Source: Kalaharituber pfeilii
Taxonomy: Eukaryota; Ascomycota; Pezizomycetes; Pezizales; Pezizaceae
Direction: 5' to 3'
NCBI GenBank assembly: GCA_015179045.1
Contig: WHUZ01000035.1
Coordinates: 1 to 64,000 of the forward strand
DNA length: 64,000 bases
Shown: positions 1 through 8,328 of the stretch, piece after piece
Numbering within the stretch: the stretch's first letter is position 1
How the letters are laid out: each line of letters opens with the position of its first letter
Notes under the pieces: model-generated
Told to the model about the DNA's origin: nothing
The model's database searches: none
What the model saw: only the letters and a program-made list of their open reading frames with translations
Position numbers and translations under genes: made by a program

Positions 1-456
1 TAGGAGGAAAAGAAGTGGGTTGTGAATTTGGGTCATCGGCAGCGGCGGTATTGTGGTTGGTGGTGGTGGCGGTGGTCGTGACAGGTGGGGAGGGGCTGCA
101 GGGGATAGGAGGAGGTAGCTTTGGCTTTTTGATTTTGAGGTGGAGGGGCTAATGGTTGAGGCAGAAGCTTTCTTTTCGGGGCATGGCGAGGGTGGTAATG
201 TTGATTTTGCTAACGGTGAGAGCCGCAAATTTATACTTGGTTCTCGAGATTTCTCACCCGTTTCCTTTCTAGAGAGTTGACTGCTTGCTTGTGATGCAGC
301 GGGAATAGCGTGCCTGTCAGTCGGCACGCCGCCGACAAAACGTCACATCACGTGGTCCTCACGTGCCGAGTTGAGTTTGTGTCCTCATATTAATAGTTGG
401 TCAAAGCTTGGCACCTGCCACTTCACATCTAGTTGCACAGATGGTTCTGCTCAATT
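1..456. other. Gene-free left edge
   Basis: No coding sequence or known repeat is recognisable. The first 250 bases are purine/GT-rich. A short palindrome (arms GTCGGC and GCCGAC around ACGCC) lies near 320-336. The stretch ends at the poly(T) that marks the 3' end of a minus-strand LINE. Confidence 0.5.
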
Positions 457-466
457 GCATGCCTGA

Positions 467-1188
467 TTTTTTTTTTTTTTTTTTTTTTTATATCAATACT
501 CGCGTGCCGCCCTATGGGCTATGGCGAGGTCTAGTTACATCAAAACAAAGTACAAGTACGGAACAATAGAAGTAAATCCCCGGGGCTAACCCCTCGCCCA
601 TTCCAAAATTCCTATCACTCCCCGAAGGCCCTCCCCTTCATCTTGGTCACCCAAGGGTCTGCACAATCCATCCTCACCCCTTGGGCATCTCTGCTTCCAG
701 ACTCTACATTGAGACAATATGTGAAGGGTCGTTTCTTCAGCCTCGCCGCACCACCGGCATTCCGGGCTGTCAGCTGTGCCGACCTTGAATTTCCAGCGCC
801 GGAGGCCCTTGCCTCCAAGGATGCCAGCTAGCGTTGCGACCCTATTGCCTAGTCTGCGTAGTGGCCTATATGACATATGCAGTCTGTTTCTTTCGGCCGC
901 TCTCCTTGCTTTGGCCTCTTGTTTCATCCCGTCCTCCGTGACAATCTCGTTTTGATATGGCAGCTGTGTACCAACCTTGGCTGCTCGATCTGCTTCGGTG
1001 TTACCTGGGATTCCTTTATGACCTTTGACCCACATTGCCGCTATGTCAAGGTCGCCCCTTTCGTTTCTCCGGTCCCAAGCCTCCCTTACTCGCTGTGCTG
1101 GCCCTTTGTGTGTTGGTTCCCCTTCGGCGATCCTTTGTAGCTTGGTTATTGCAGTCTGGGAGTCTGTGATGATCAGTAGTTCAGTGAA
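467..1188 (-). mobile_element. 5'-truncated Tad1-like LINE, minus strand
   Basis: The element reads on the minus strand. It has a partial RNase H and zinc-knuckle ORF, about 95 bp of 3' UTR, the 3' tail at 490-528 containing GCCGCCCTATGGGCTATGGC, and a poly(A) tail seen as 23 T at 467-489. The same tail occurs in two tiny insertions at 2186-2236 and 61165-61232, which confirms that this is the 3' end of a mobile family. A candidate target-site duplication is TGCATGCCTGATT at 457-469 against TGCATACCTGATT at 1189-1201 (12 of 13 match), which would place the 5' truncation at 1188. The RT domain is absent, so the copy is dead. Confidence 0.8.
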
Positions 1189-1212
1189 TGCATACCTGAT
1201 TGTTGTTGCCAA
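586..1212 (-). pseudogene. LINE ORF2 C-terminal remnant (RNase H + zinc knuckle)
   Basis: This is an open frame of about 200 codons whose only possible start is a TTG, with a stop just upstream, so it is a fragment and not a gene. It carries RNase H signatures of LINE polyproteins: the catalytic Asp in IITDSQTAI near its start, and the block WVKGHKGIPGNTEADRAAK with the conserved His and last Asp. A C-x2-C-x8-H-x4-C knuckle follows (CRWCG...LHILSQC), as in the C-terminal end of Tad1-clade LINEs. In an intact element these parts would remove RNA from the cDNA hybrid and bind nucleic acid. The first residues (1189-1212) may be flanking DNA if the candidate target-site duplication is real. Confidence 0.8.
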
Positions 1213-1244
1213 CTGTCATAACCTTGACAAGAATATTGCCTGTT

Positions 1245-2039
1245 AACAACGAAAACAAAGCGTAAATGAGCTCTTTGATTTCCACACATATCGCCAACCA
1301 AAAACCTACGATCGTCCCTTGTAATTAGACTCGGTTAGTGAACCCTGGTTGTATATTATTGGTGTCCTATATACCAATTGAAGGGGGAAAAAACATCAGT
1401 AAAGCTCATTTCGTGTCCAGATGCCATAGTAGTGGCGCCCGGATATGGTATTACTTGTATACTGCATTACGGATATTCAGACGTAGTGTCACTTGCATGC
1501 TGTGTCGGAATGCAGTATAGCTTACATGCTATATCACGGGCATTTAGTATTTAATATTGTAGCCTAAGCATCCTGGCCATCATGGGCACCTCAGGCATCT
1601 TAGACATTATGGATATCCTGGGAGTCCTAGATGTCTAGTGCTATTATAGATGACCTGGCTGTTGGAGACGGCGAGGGGAGGTGAGTTACATCAATTTGGC
1701 CTATTTATGATTGCAATTTTTCTTTTGTCTACTATGTAATTAATCTCCCAAGGCGCTATAATAATATATATATTTATCTTAAGGGGAACAAAAAAAAAAG
1801 ATAACCTGAGTATTCTGGACCTTTAGTGACATCATGGGCATCATGGGTATCTAGAGGTATTACGGGCATCTAGTACCATGGACAAGTCCTCATAGCAGAA
1901 TATGTAATAAGTGTCCTGTCGGGCCTTATACAAGCTCCAGCTGGATAGTGTTAAAGTCTACAAGATGCTAAAAGATGCTTGACTCTCATGAAGTAAAAAA
2001 CAATTATTAGCCCCTATCTACATGTTATGAAATGAAAAC
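1245..2039. other. AT-rich gene-free stretch with degenerate ATGGGCATC words
   Basis: No gene is seen. Around 1560-1640 and 1820-1880 short words of the type ATCATGGGCATC and TAGACATTATGG recur irregularly. They look like an eroded simple repeat. The rest is AT-rich. Confidence 0.4.
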
Positions 2040-2735
2040 CCATTATAGCCATGAACTCCTGTATCAGCATATCATATGACCACGCTGCCATGCTGTTGAG
2101 CTGTCGAGTTGTTCATCTGCCATCCACGAGATGTTTGCATGAGTAGCATATAACGCAAGTATATGCTGATTCACTTTACTGCTATTTTTTTTTTTTAATA
2201 TCAGTGACCGCGTGCCACCCTGGGGGGCTATGGCGATTACTGCTATATTGTCGAGCTACTCTACTGCAGTATTAATGATGCGCAATTCGAGTATATGTAT
2301 ACTCACTGTATTGTCAAGCTGCAATATTGATATACTATCGAACTGTCAGGCTGTCGAGCTGGTATCCACAAAAATTTAGTATTAGTGGTGCATAGTATGC
2401 ATGCCCACTATGCTGCCATGCTACCGGGGTGCCGAACTCTTGAGCTGTCAAATGGTCAATTGGTCGAGCTGCCATCTACAAGAGGCTAGCATTAATGGCA
2501 TGTGAAGTGAGTGTATACATATTCACCATGCTACTATGCTGTCAAGCTGCTTTGCTGCCATGCAGTTCACCTATCAAGCTGTCGAGCTGTCATGCTGCCA
2601 TCCATGAGAAGTTACTAGTATCAATAGCAGGTAACGTGAGTGTATGTACTCATAATGCTTCCATATTGTCGAGCTGTTAGGCTGTGGAGCTACCATCTAT
2701 GAAAAGTTAGTAATCAGTAGCATACAATATATAAG
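2040..2735 (+). repeat. Degenerate satellite block 1
   Basis: Imperfect units of about 103-117 bp each contain a CTGTCGAGCTGTCGAGCTGCCAT-like word, then CCATCYAYRAGAAGTTAGTA, then AGCATRYAACGYRAGTRTATG and a CTCACTATGCTGCCATG segment. Anchor words lie near 2119, 2362, 2471, 2588 and 2691. The unit between 2119 and 2362 is interrupted by the 51-bp LINE-tail insertion at 2186-2236. The same repeat recurs in inverted orientation in two blocks further right. Confidence 0.75.
2186..2236 (-). mobile_element. Ultra-short LINE-tail insertion (51 bp) with 10-bp TSD
   Basis: The minus-strand copy consists only of the LINE 3' tail (start TCGCCATAGCC, hairpin core, then TGATATT) and a short poly(A). It is flanked by the perfect duplication TTACTGCTAT at 2176-2185 and 2237-2246 and interrupts a satellite unit. 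Its 5' end coincides within one base with that of the copy at 61165. It encodes nothing. It was presumably mobilised in trans by the Tad1-like LINE machinery. Confidence 0.85.
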
Positions 2736-3579
2736 CAAATGTACACATACTTGCTAAATTACTTTGTTGTTGTATGCCTATAATTCCTGCTTTTCATACC
2801 TGTTAGCCATGAAAACGACGAAAGGATACCTTCTTCCATGTTAGATTATCATTTTGCTATCAAGTTATAGATACTAGTTTACTGGTTTGCAATACTTCCA
2901 TCGAAGCAGCAGTTGCTTTTGTGAGCTGTAGTGAAAGTGATAGATAGGGTAGCGCTCATAGTATAGAAAGCCCACTATTTCCGTCAAAGTGTCAACTTCC
3001 TACTAGGTGGCTGAAGCGGATAATGTCAGAAATACTTGACGCCTATTTACTATAGCAACTGCCAATTATGCTCAACGTATTGCTGTCATGTATTATGCAT
3101 GCTGTTAGCCAGTCTTCCAAAATTCATATAGACCCAATAAGGCTTACAGATGTGAGTTATATTATCTGGCCCTTGAGCCAAGGTGTATATTGAAGCCTTA
3201 TATTTATTTGATAGAATACTACAAGTGTTACCATTTTATAATTACAAAAAGATAGATTACCAAATAAGAAATCTCCTACTCTTTATCTAAGAACTGATAG
3301 ATACGTATCAACAAGTGGTAGTTCTGATTGAGGCAGTATACTGGTCAGTAGTACTTCCGATATTACCTGCCTTAGCTACTCAGTACAGAGTTCACACTTC
3401 AACGAAATCAGTGGGAATTCTACAGTATGAGTGCTACCCATCTCTCCCTTTGCAGCTCATGAAAACAACTACCGCTTCAAGAGAGGTAACACGCAACAGT
3501 AAACCAGCACCTATAACTTGATAACAATAATATCAGCATAACATGTCAGAGGGTAGTCTTTCATCTCTTCTCATAGCCA
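2736..3579. other. Gene-free stretch between satellite blocks
   Basis: AT-rich sequence with no recognisable gene. The only open frame (about 3315-3521) is short, has no recognisable motif and shows no splice-linked continuation. Confidence 0.4.
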
Positions 3580-3989
3580 ACAATATGAAAAGCACGAATT
3601 ATAGGCATACAGCAATAAAGCAATTCAGCAGCTAAGTGTAAATTCACTTTCACGTCATGTATTGCTGATTGCTTTACTTCTCGTAGATGGCAGGACTGTA
3701 GCAGAGTAGCTCGATAGCATAGCAGCACAGTAAGTCTATTCTCGTCGTAGCCCATAGAGCGGTATACCAGTAATATAAAAAAAAAATAGTAAGTCTACAT
3801 ACGCTCCTGTGGCACGCAATTGAGACTAACGTCTTGTAGATGGCAGCTCGACAGCTCGATAGCATGGTAGTATGGTGAGCATACATATACTTGCATTGCG
3901 TGCTACTGATGCTAACTTCTCATAGATGGCAGTTCAACTGCTTGACCGCTCGACTGCTGGACAGCATATTAGCATAGTGACTATACATA
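3580..3989 (-). repeat. Degenerate satellite block 2 (inverted relative to block 1)
   Basis: Units contain GTAGATGGCAG-CTCGACAGCTCGATAGCATGG and TACTTGCATTGCGTGCTACTGATGCTAACTTC. This is the reverse complement of block 1. Anchor words lie near 3686, 3836 and 3921. The last unit is interrupted at 3990 by a DNA transposon and resumes at 4989 after a solo LTR. Confidence 0.75.
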
Positions 3990-4757
3990 CAGACAAACCT
4001 GTCATATTGGATAAGGCTCGAGCTGGGAAATCCTATGCAATATGACAGGTTATCCAGTATGACAGGTTGCAGTACAGAGATCAATTTTTGAGGTAAATAC
4101 ATGCAATAACAGATACCTACATAAATAAGAGACCATACAGGAGCGAAATTGAAGGTAATAGAGGCCTGGAGGCCTCTTTCAAGAGACACTTCAAGCTCAA
4201 CAAAGTCATGTACTTTTCAAGCTGCAGAAGGCAAGTACTACTTGTTCGTCCTTCTATGCTGTACTTCCTGTTGCTGAACAAACCACATGATTGTGAACAA
4301 TGAATTACTTGCTTCATGGAAAACTGGCTTTGGTTCCTCTAGTTCATCTTCTTCAAGCTGATCCTGATCTATTGGGTCTACGTCATCTGGGTGTGCCAAA
4401 TCTGAGTGATAGGTATCTGTTAAATGATAGGCCTACCATAGTAATCCTCTCAACTACAAATCTACCAATGAGACAGAAGCACAACTAGAATAATAATTTT
4501 ATCTGTTTGCTGAATTAGTATACTGAAATGAAAATTCTATCACCAAGCATAATAATCCTTGCTAGCATTGGCACTATCCAATATGACAGGTCCAGTTACC
4601 AGTAAAGCTGGGAAACTGGCCGGTGAAATCGTTATCCATCCAATAAATGAAAATACTGTATTCAATAATCCCACAGGCCCAAATTCGGGTCGGCAAAGTT
4701 TATGCAATATGACAGGTTATCCAGTATGACAGGTATCCAATATGACAAGTTTGTCTG
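3990..4757 (-). mobile_element. pogo/Fot1-type DNA element, 768 bp, TA target duplication
   Basis: The terminal inverted repeats are about 24 bp and begin CAGACAAACCTGTCATATTG on the left and CAGACAAACTTGTCATATTG on the right (read inward), with one mismatch. TA flanks both ends (3988-3989 and 4758-4759), the Tc1/mariner-superfamily signature. Subterminal copies of GCAATATGACAGGTTATCC occur on both sides (about 4034 and 4704). Internally there is a decayed transposase C-terminal remnant on the minus strand. The element is too short to be autonomous. It sits inside a satellite unit. Confidence 0.85.
4238..4432 (-). pseudogene. Decayed pogo/Tigger-type transposase C-terminus
   Basis: A 64-codon open stretch without a start codon lies inside the element at 3990-4757. 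It contains an acidic segment (DQDQLEEDELEEPKPV) followed by FHEASNSLFTIMWFVQQQE. This resembles the C-terminal tail of fungal pogo-like DDE transposases, where an acidic linker precedes a conserved helix of the type SHKEALEALxTLRxFxEQ. The catalytic DDE core is missing. The assignment rests on this short resemblance and on the surrounding inverted repeats and TA duplication. Confidence 0.5.
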
Positions 4758-4768
4758 TACACTCATAT

Positions 4769-4988
4769 TGTCACGGCTTGGCGTGCCATGGCGGCAGAGG
4801 GAAGCTGATTACTAGTACGTGTGGACGTCTAAGGGAGCCAAGATCCTTGACCACGTGCGCAAACGTAAGCGAGTCGCTGACCGGCCCGTACGGATACTCC
4901 TATATATACCGACCGCACTACCGGGTGGTACCGGTAGTTCTACCTTTTGGTGCAACGGTTTGCAAACGGTCGGTTGCAATCCGTAACA
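4769..4988. mobile_element. Solo LTR, 220 bp, with 5-bp TSD
   Basis: It starts TGTCACGG and ends CCGTAACA, so the termini form an imperfect 8-bp inverted repeat with the canonical TG...CA. The pentamer CATAT is duplicated at 4764-4768 and 4989-4993, as expected for LTR retrotransposon integrase. A TATA-like CTATATATACC at about 4900-4910 would be the LTR promoter for plus-strand reading. No internal retroelement sequence is present, so this is the product of LTR-LTR recombination. It lies 11 bp to the right of the pogo-type element. Confidence 0.85.
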
Positions 4989-5065
4989 CATATCGCGTAG
5001 TACAACTTCTCATGGATAGCAGCCCGATAGTTCAACAGCTTGACAGCTCCACCACATGGAAATAG
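4989..5065 (-). repeat. Continuation of satellite block 2
   Basis: Sequence after the solo LTR (CATATCGCGTAGTACAACTT, then CTCATGGATAGCAGC) continues the satellite unit that was broken at 3989. Joining ...GACTATACATA to CACTCATATCGCGTAG reproduces the arrangement of the intact unit at about 3872-3930. Confidence 0.7.
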
Positions 5066-5308
5066 CAGCTCGACGATAGTGAGGAGTCAGTTGAAGATGA
5101 TTGTAAAGTGGTCAGTAGAAATTAGAAAACAATCAGGGATTTAGGGTAATTATAGTGGTAGAGTAAAAAATGGACAGCGGAGAGTGGTAATTAGATGGCA
5201 GTGAGTAGATTGAGGGCAATTATATTCGTAGAGAATGGAAATTGGATAGCTGGAAGTTAGAAGGAGGAAATTATGAATGCGGACAGTGGAAATTCGATAG
5301 CTGTGAGT
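5066..5308. other. Gene-free AG/T-rich stretch
   Basis: Repeated words such as GGACAGTGGAAATT and GTAGAGAATGGAAATTGGATAGC suggest an eroded local repeat. Similar words recur at about 5740-5830. No gene is seen. Confidence 0.35.
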
Positions 5309-5460
5309 GTTTTGTTTGTTTTAATATCACATAACCCACATACAGCTGTTCGCCATAGCAGGGTCCCTAGAGCGAAGTCCTTATGGCCCAGAGACAGGCA
5401 CCTGTGCAACTACCTACATCAAAACCCCTATATAACAAAACAGAAACAAAACTTTCAGAA
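5309..5460 (-). mobile_element. Second-family LINE 3' end, minus strand (fragment)
   Basis: Read on the minus strand, the stretch contains CTATGGCGAACAGCTGTATG, then GGGTTATGTGATATTAAAAC and an (AAAC)n-type tail. The core matches the 3' end at 58870-58962 (ATGGCGAACAGCTGCAAGCG, GGGTTACGTGAC, poly(A)). Upstream, a GATGTAGGTAGTTGC-type segment weakly resembles the 3' UTR of the LINE at 470-1188. The 5' limit is uncertain and no flanking duplication was found. Confidence 0.5.
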
Positions 5461-5859
5461 GATGCGGAGAAAACACGCATCAAAAGCCCAATCTACGAAA
5501 AATCAAGCTGTCATGCCCTTTTTCTCCACATCCCTCCCCTCCTCTTACTGTCTACCCTTTGTAGTTCTGTTTCAGTCATGCAGGCACGAGTGATGCCACT
5601 GTCGTTACTGTCCTGATAACCTTACCTTTGCCGGTGTTTGACCGTCTGATTCTCCCTCCCTTTCTAGGTAGATAACGATCGAGCTAGTCTTCTTTCCCTC
5701 CCTCCTTCTTTTCTCACCAACCATCTTGCCTATAGATGTGAGTTGATTGAGGGTAATGAATTCAGGGTAATCAGTGGAGAATGGAAATCAGTGGGGAGTT
5801 AGTTGAAGGCAATAGTAATAGTGGAGAGTGGGTAGTATGGCATATATATACTCATACTG
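5461..5859. other. Gene-free stretch
   Basis: Pyrimidine-rich sequence (5500-5720) followed by GTAATGAATTCAGGGTAATCAG-like repeats. The overlapping open frames here have no recognisable domain and look like chance frames. Confidence 0.35.
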
Positions 5860-6470
5860 CATACTACTAATACTAACTTTGCCATAGTTGGCAGCTCCAT
5901 AAAGCGAGAGCATACTAGCATAGTAGTATAGCAGCTTAATAGTATAGCAACATAGCGAGTATGTATATTATTGCATCGCATGCCACTGCCAGTGATACTG
6001 GCTTCTGATAGATCGCAGCTCAATAGCACATCAATATAGCAGCTCAATATCATGGTGAGTATGTATAAACTTGCGTCGTGTACCACTGATGTTAACATCT
6101 GGTAAATAGTAGCTCGAAGCCTAACACTATGGTGAGTATGCGCCCTGCAATATTGAATAGCGTTACGTGATATAAAAGAAAAAAATGGTAAGTATGCATA
6201 CAAATGACGCTTGCCACTGATACTAGCTTCTCGTACATGGCAGCTTGATAGCTCGACAGCTTGATAATATGGCAGTGCGAAAGCAGAGTAGCATCATGAG
6301 TATGCTTACACTTGCGTCCCACATCACTGATTCTAATTTCTCGTTGATGACAGCTCGACAGCATGGTAGCATGGCGAGTATACAGCACTCGCATTGTGCG
6401 CTACTGATAGCTCACTTCTCCTGGATAGCACTGCCAGCATGGCAATATGGCAATATAGATAGTTCATCGG
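5860..6470 (-). repeat. Degenerate satellite block 3
   Basis: This block has the same inverted orientation as block 2, with GGCAGCTC-anchored units near 5886, 6007, 6102, 6233, 6343 and 6419 (spacing about 75-130 bp). It contains ATACTAGCTTCTCGTACATGG, TTGCGTCGTGTACCACTGATG and similar words. Several overlapping open frames fall inside it and are artefacts of repeat periodicity. Confidence 0.7.
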
Positions 6471-8328
6471 GGAACCCTCAGCATGAGACTGTATTTACCC
6501 TACTATATACGTATCAATATCCGTAGATACAGCAGTTTGAGGCTGCTATGATCAGGCGAGCCTTGGAGCCTACATCAAGTGTCTTGGTATATTACCATAG
6601 CCTCTGGTGCAGGCTCAATTGCAGCTATGTCCGGATACAGGTTTCAATTTCCGCTGCATTAGGATAGTGGCCCTCTGTATGGGTCCATCAGCGCCCCAAG
6701 TGGCCTGCAAGTTGCATCCTGAGAGAGGCAATGGTACAGGTACATTCTGGTGAAGGCAATTGTGTCATGGGCACACATATACAGCCTTAATAGCAGCTAC
6801 ATCAGGATGGTGGCTCGATTGCAACTGCCTCAGAACGTTCTACGTTCTAGTATGTTTTCATGACGGTTAGAGCAGGTTGGCCGTGATGGGTACACACGGC
6901 ACAAGATGGCATCCTAGATACATATACGGTTTGCACTAAGGGCATCAGGGGCATCAAGGGCATCGTGACGGCCTTTGCGCAGGTAACGACCGTCCCTGAT
7001 GAGGGCAATTCTGGTCTGGCTGCAAGTTACCGTGATTCTTATTACAATATGGCTATGCTCTCATAGAGCATCCAGTTCTGGAAAATTGTGAAACCAATTC
7101 GTGGTCTGTACCCTCCTGGTAAATAGATCAATAGCCTGGTTGCTCAATAGCCTGGCTGCATCGACCTTCCGACCATAATGTACCACTAGAAGTACTTATT
7201 TAAGTACATAAGCATAACACGAACCTGCACCTTGTATGGGTGCATCATCGCGTACTTACTTAGACTTACATATTTCAGTAAGATATATGTACGAACCTGA
7301 GTAGACTTTGCATATTACCTGACTGAAGCTGACAACATGCGATATTGATTCCTTATAAAAGGCGTAAAAGGGTTTGCCAAGAACAACTTCCGATAATGTG
7401 GACTACCGTAAGTCTCGCCAGAATTGAACGTGAAAACAAGGTGCCAAGCCAGTCTAACAGACAAGTATTACTAGTGATCAAAAATTTAACAATCTCAACA
7501 GCGAGTCGAGATTGGCAGCGAGATACAATGTCTCTCGATCGCAAGAAAAAGTTAACATAAAAGGTAAAAGTTAAGTAATCTCTATGTCGTTTGTATTTCC
7601 AACATAGCCATCCCGGACAAGAATTATTCCATCCCATCCCAAGCCTAGCTTAGTCCCTATAACTAATATCTCCTATCACCTTAATCAACCCCTCCATTTC
7701 CATTGTCCCTCGTCATGGCCGCGTACGCACTGTAATCCCATCCACATTTCCCCAGCTCCTACTTTGAAGTCCCTTCCCACACCAATCTGAAAAAATAATC
7801 CAGAAAACAATACCAAAAAACAATTCCAAAAGGCACAACCAATAATATCAGAAACCAAACAAAAAAAAAAAAAAAAAAAAAAAACCAAGACAAAGGTGAT
7901 AGAGTTTGTGCTGAAGTTCACCACACCGAGCCCGCCTTCGAATGCGCATTTCACATCGCCCAGCTTTGACTGAATATTTCTTCCCTTTAAAATAAGAGGA
8001 GTAAGTAGTGAAGAACCGGAAACAAAGAACGACAAAGGAGATGAGTATAAGGAGGAGTGATAGTGCTTTCAAACTTAATGACCAGAGAAACGCATTTTTC
8101 AGGTAACAGGTAACAAAAGCAACAAACGCCTTCACCAAAAAAAAAAACTAGCTAGTTGTAAAGAGCAAAGGGAATATAAAATGATAAAAAAGCAAAATAG
8201 AGGGGGGGTGGGGAACAAGAGAATATTATGCAAAGCCCTAAAAGTGATGAAATCAGAAACAAGTAATTTCCTCAAATTGTCCTATAAGAACTACCCCCAA
8301 CAACGCTCACTCCGACTTAGTTTCGAAA
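6471..8328. other. Intergenic region downstream of the bZIP gene
   Basis: No gene is recognised. Around 6540-7150 there are loosely repeated phrases (GGGCATCAGGGGCATCAAGG at about 6943-6966; AATAGCCTGG twice near 7130). A poly(A) run of about 25 lies at 7860-7884 and an A-rich tract at about 8136-8148. The part closest to 8328 probably includes the 3' UTR of the bZIP gene, which is transcribed leftward. Confidence 0.4.

Noticed and set aside
5799..6526. Several 90-130-residue ORFs on both strands
   Set aside because: They lie within the degenerate satellite and arise from its periodic structure.
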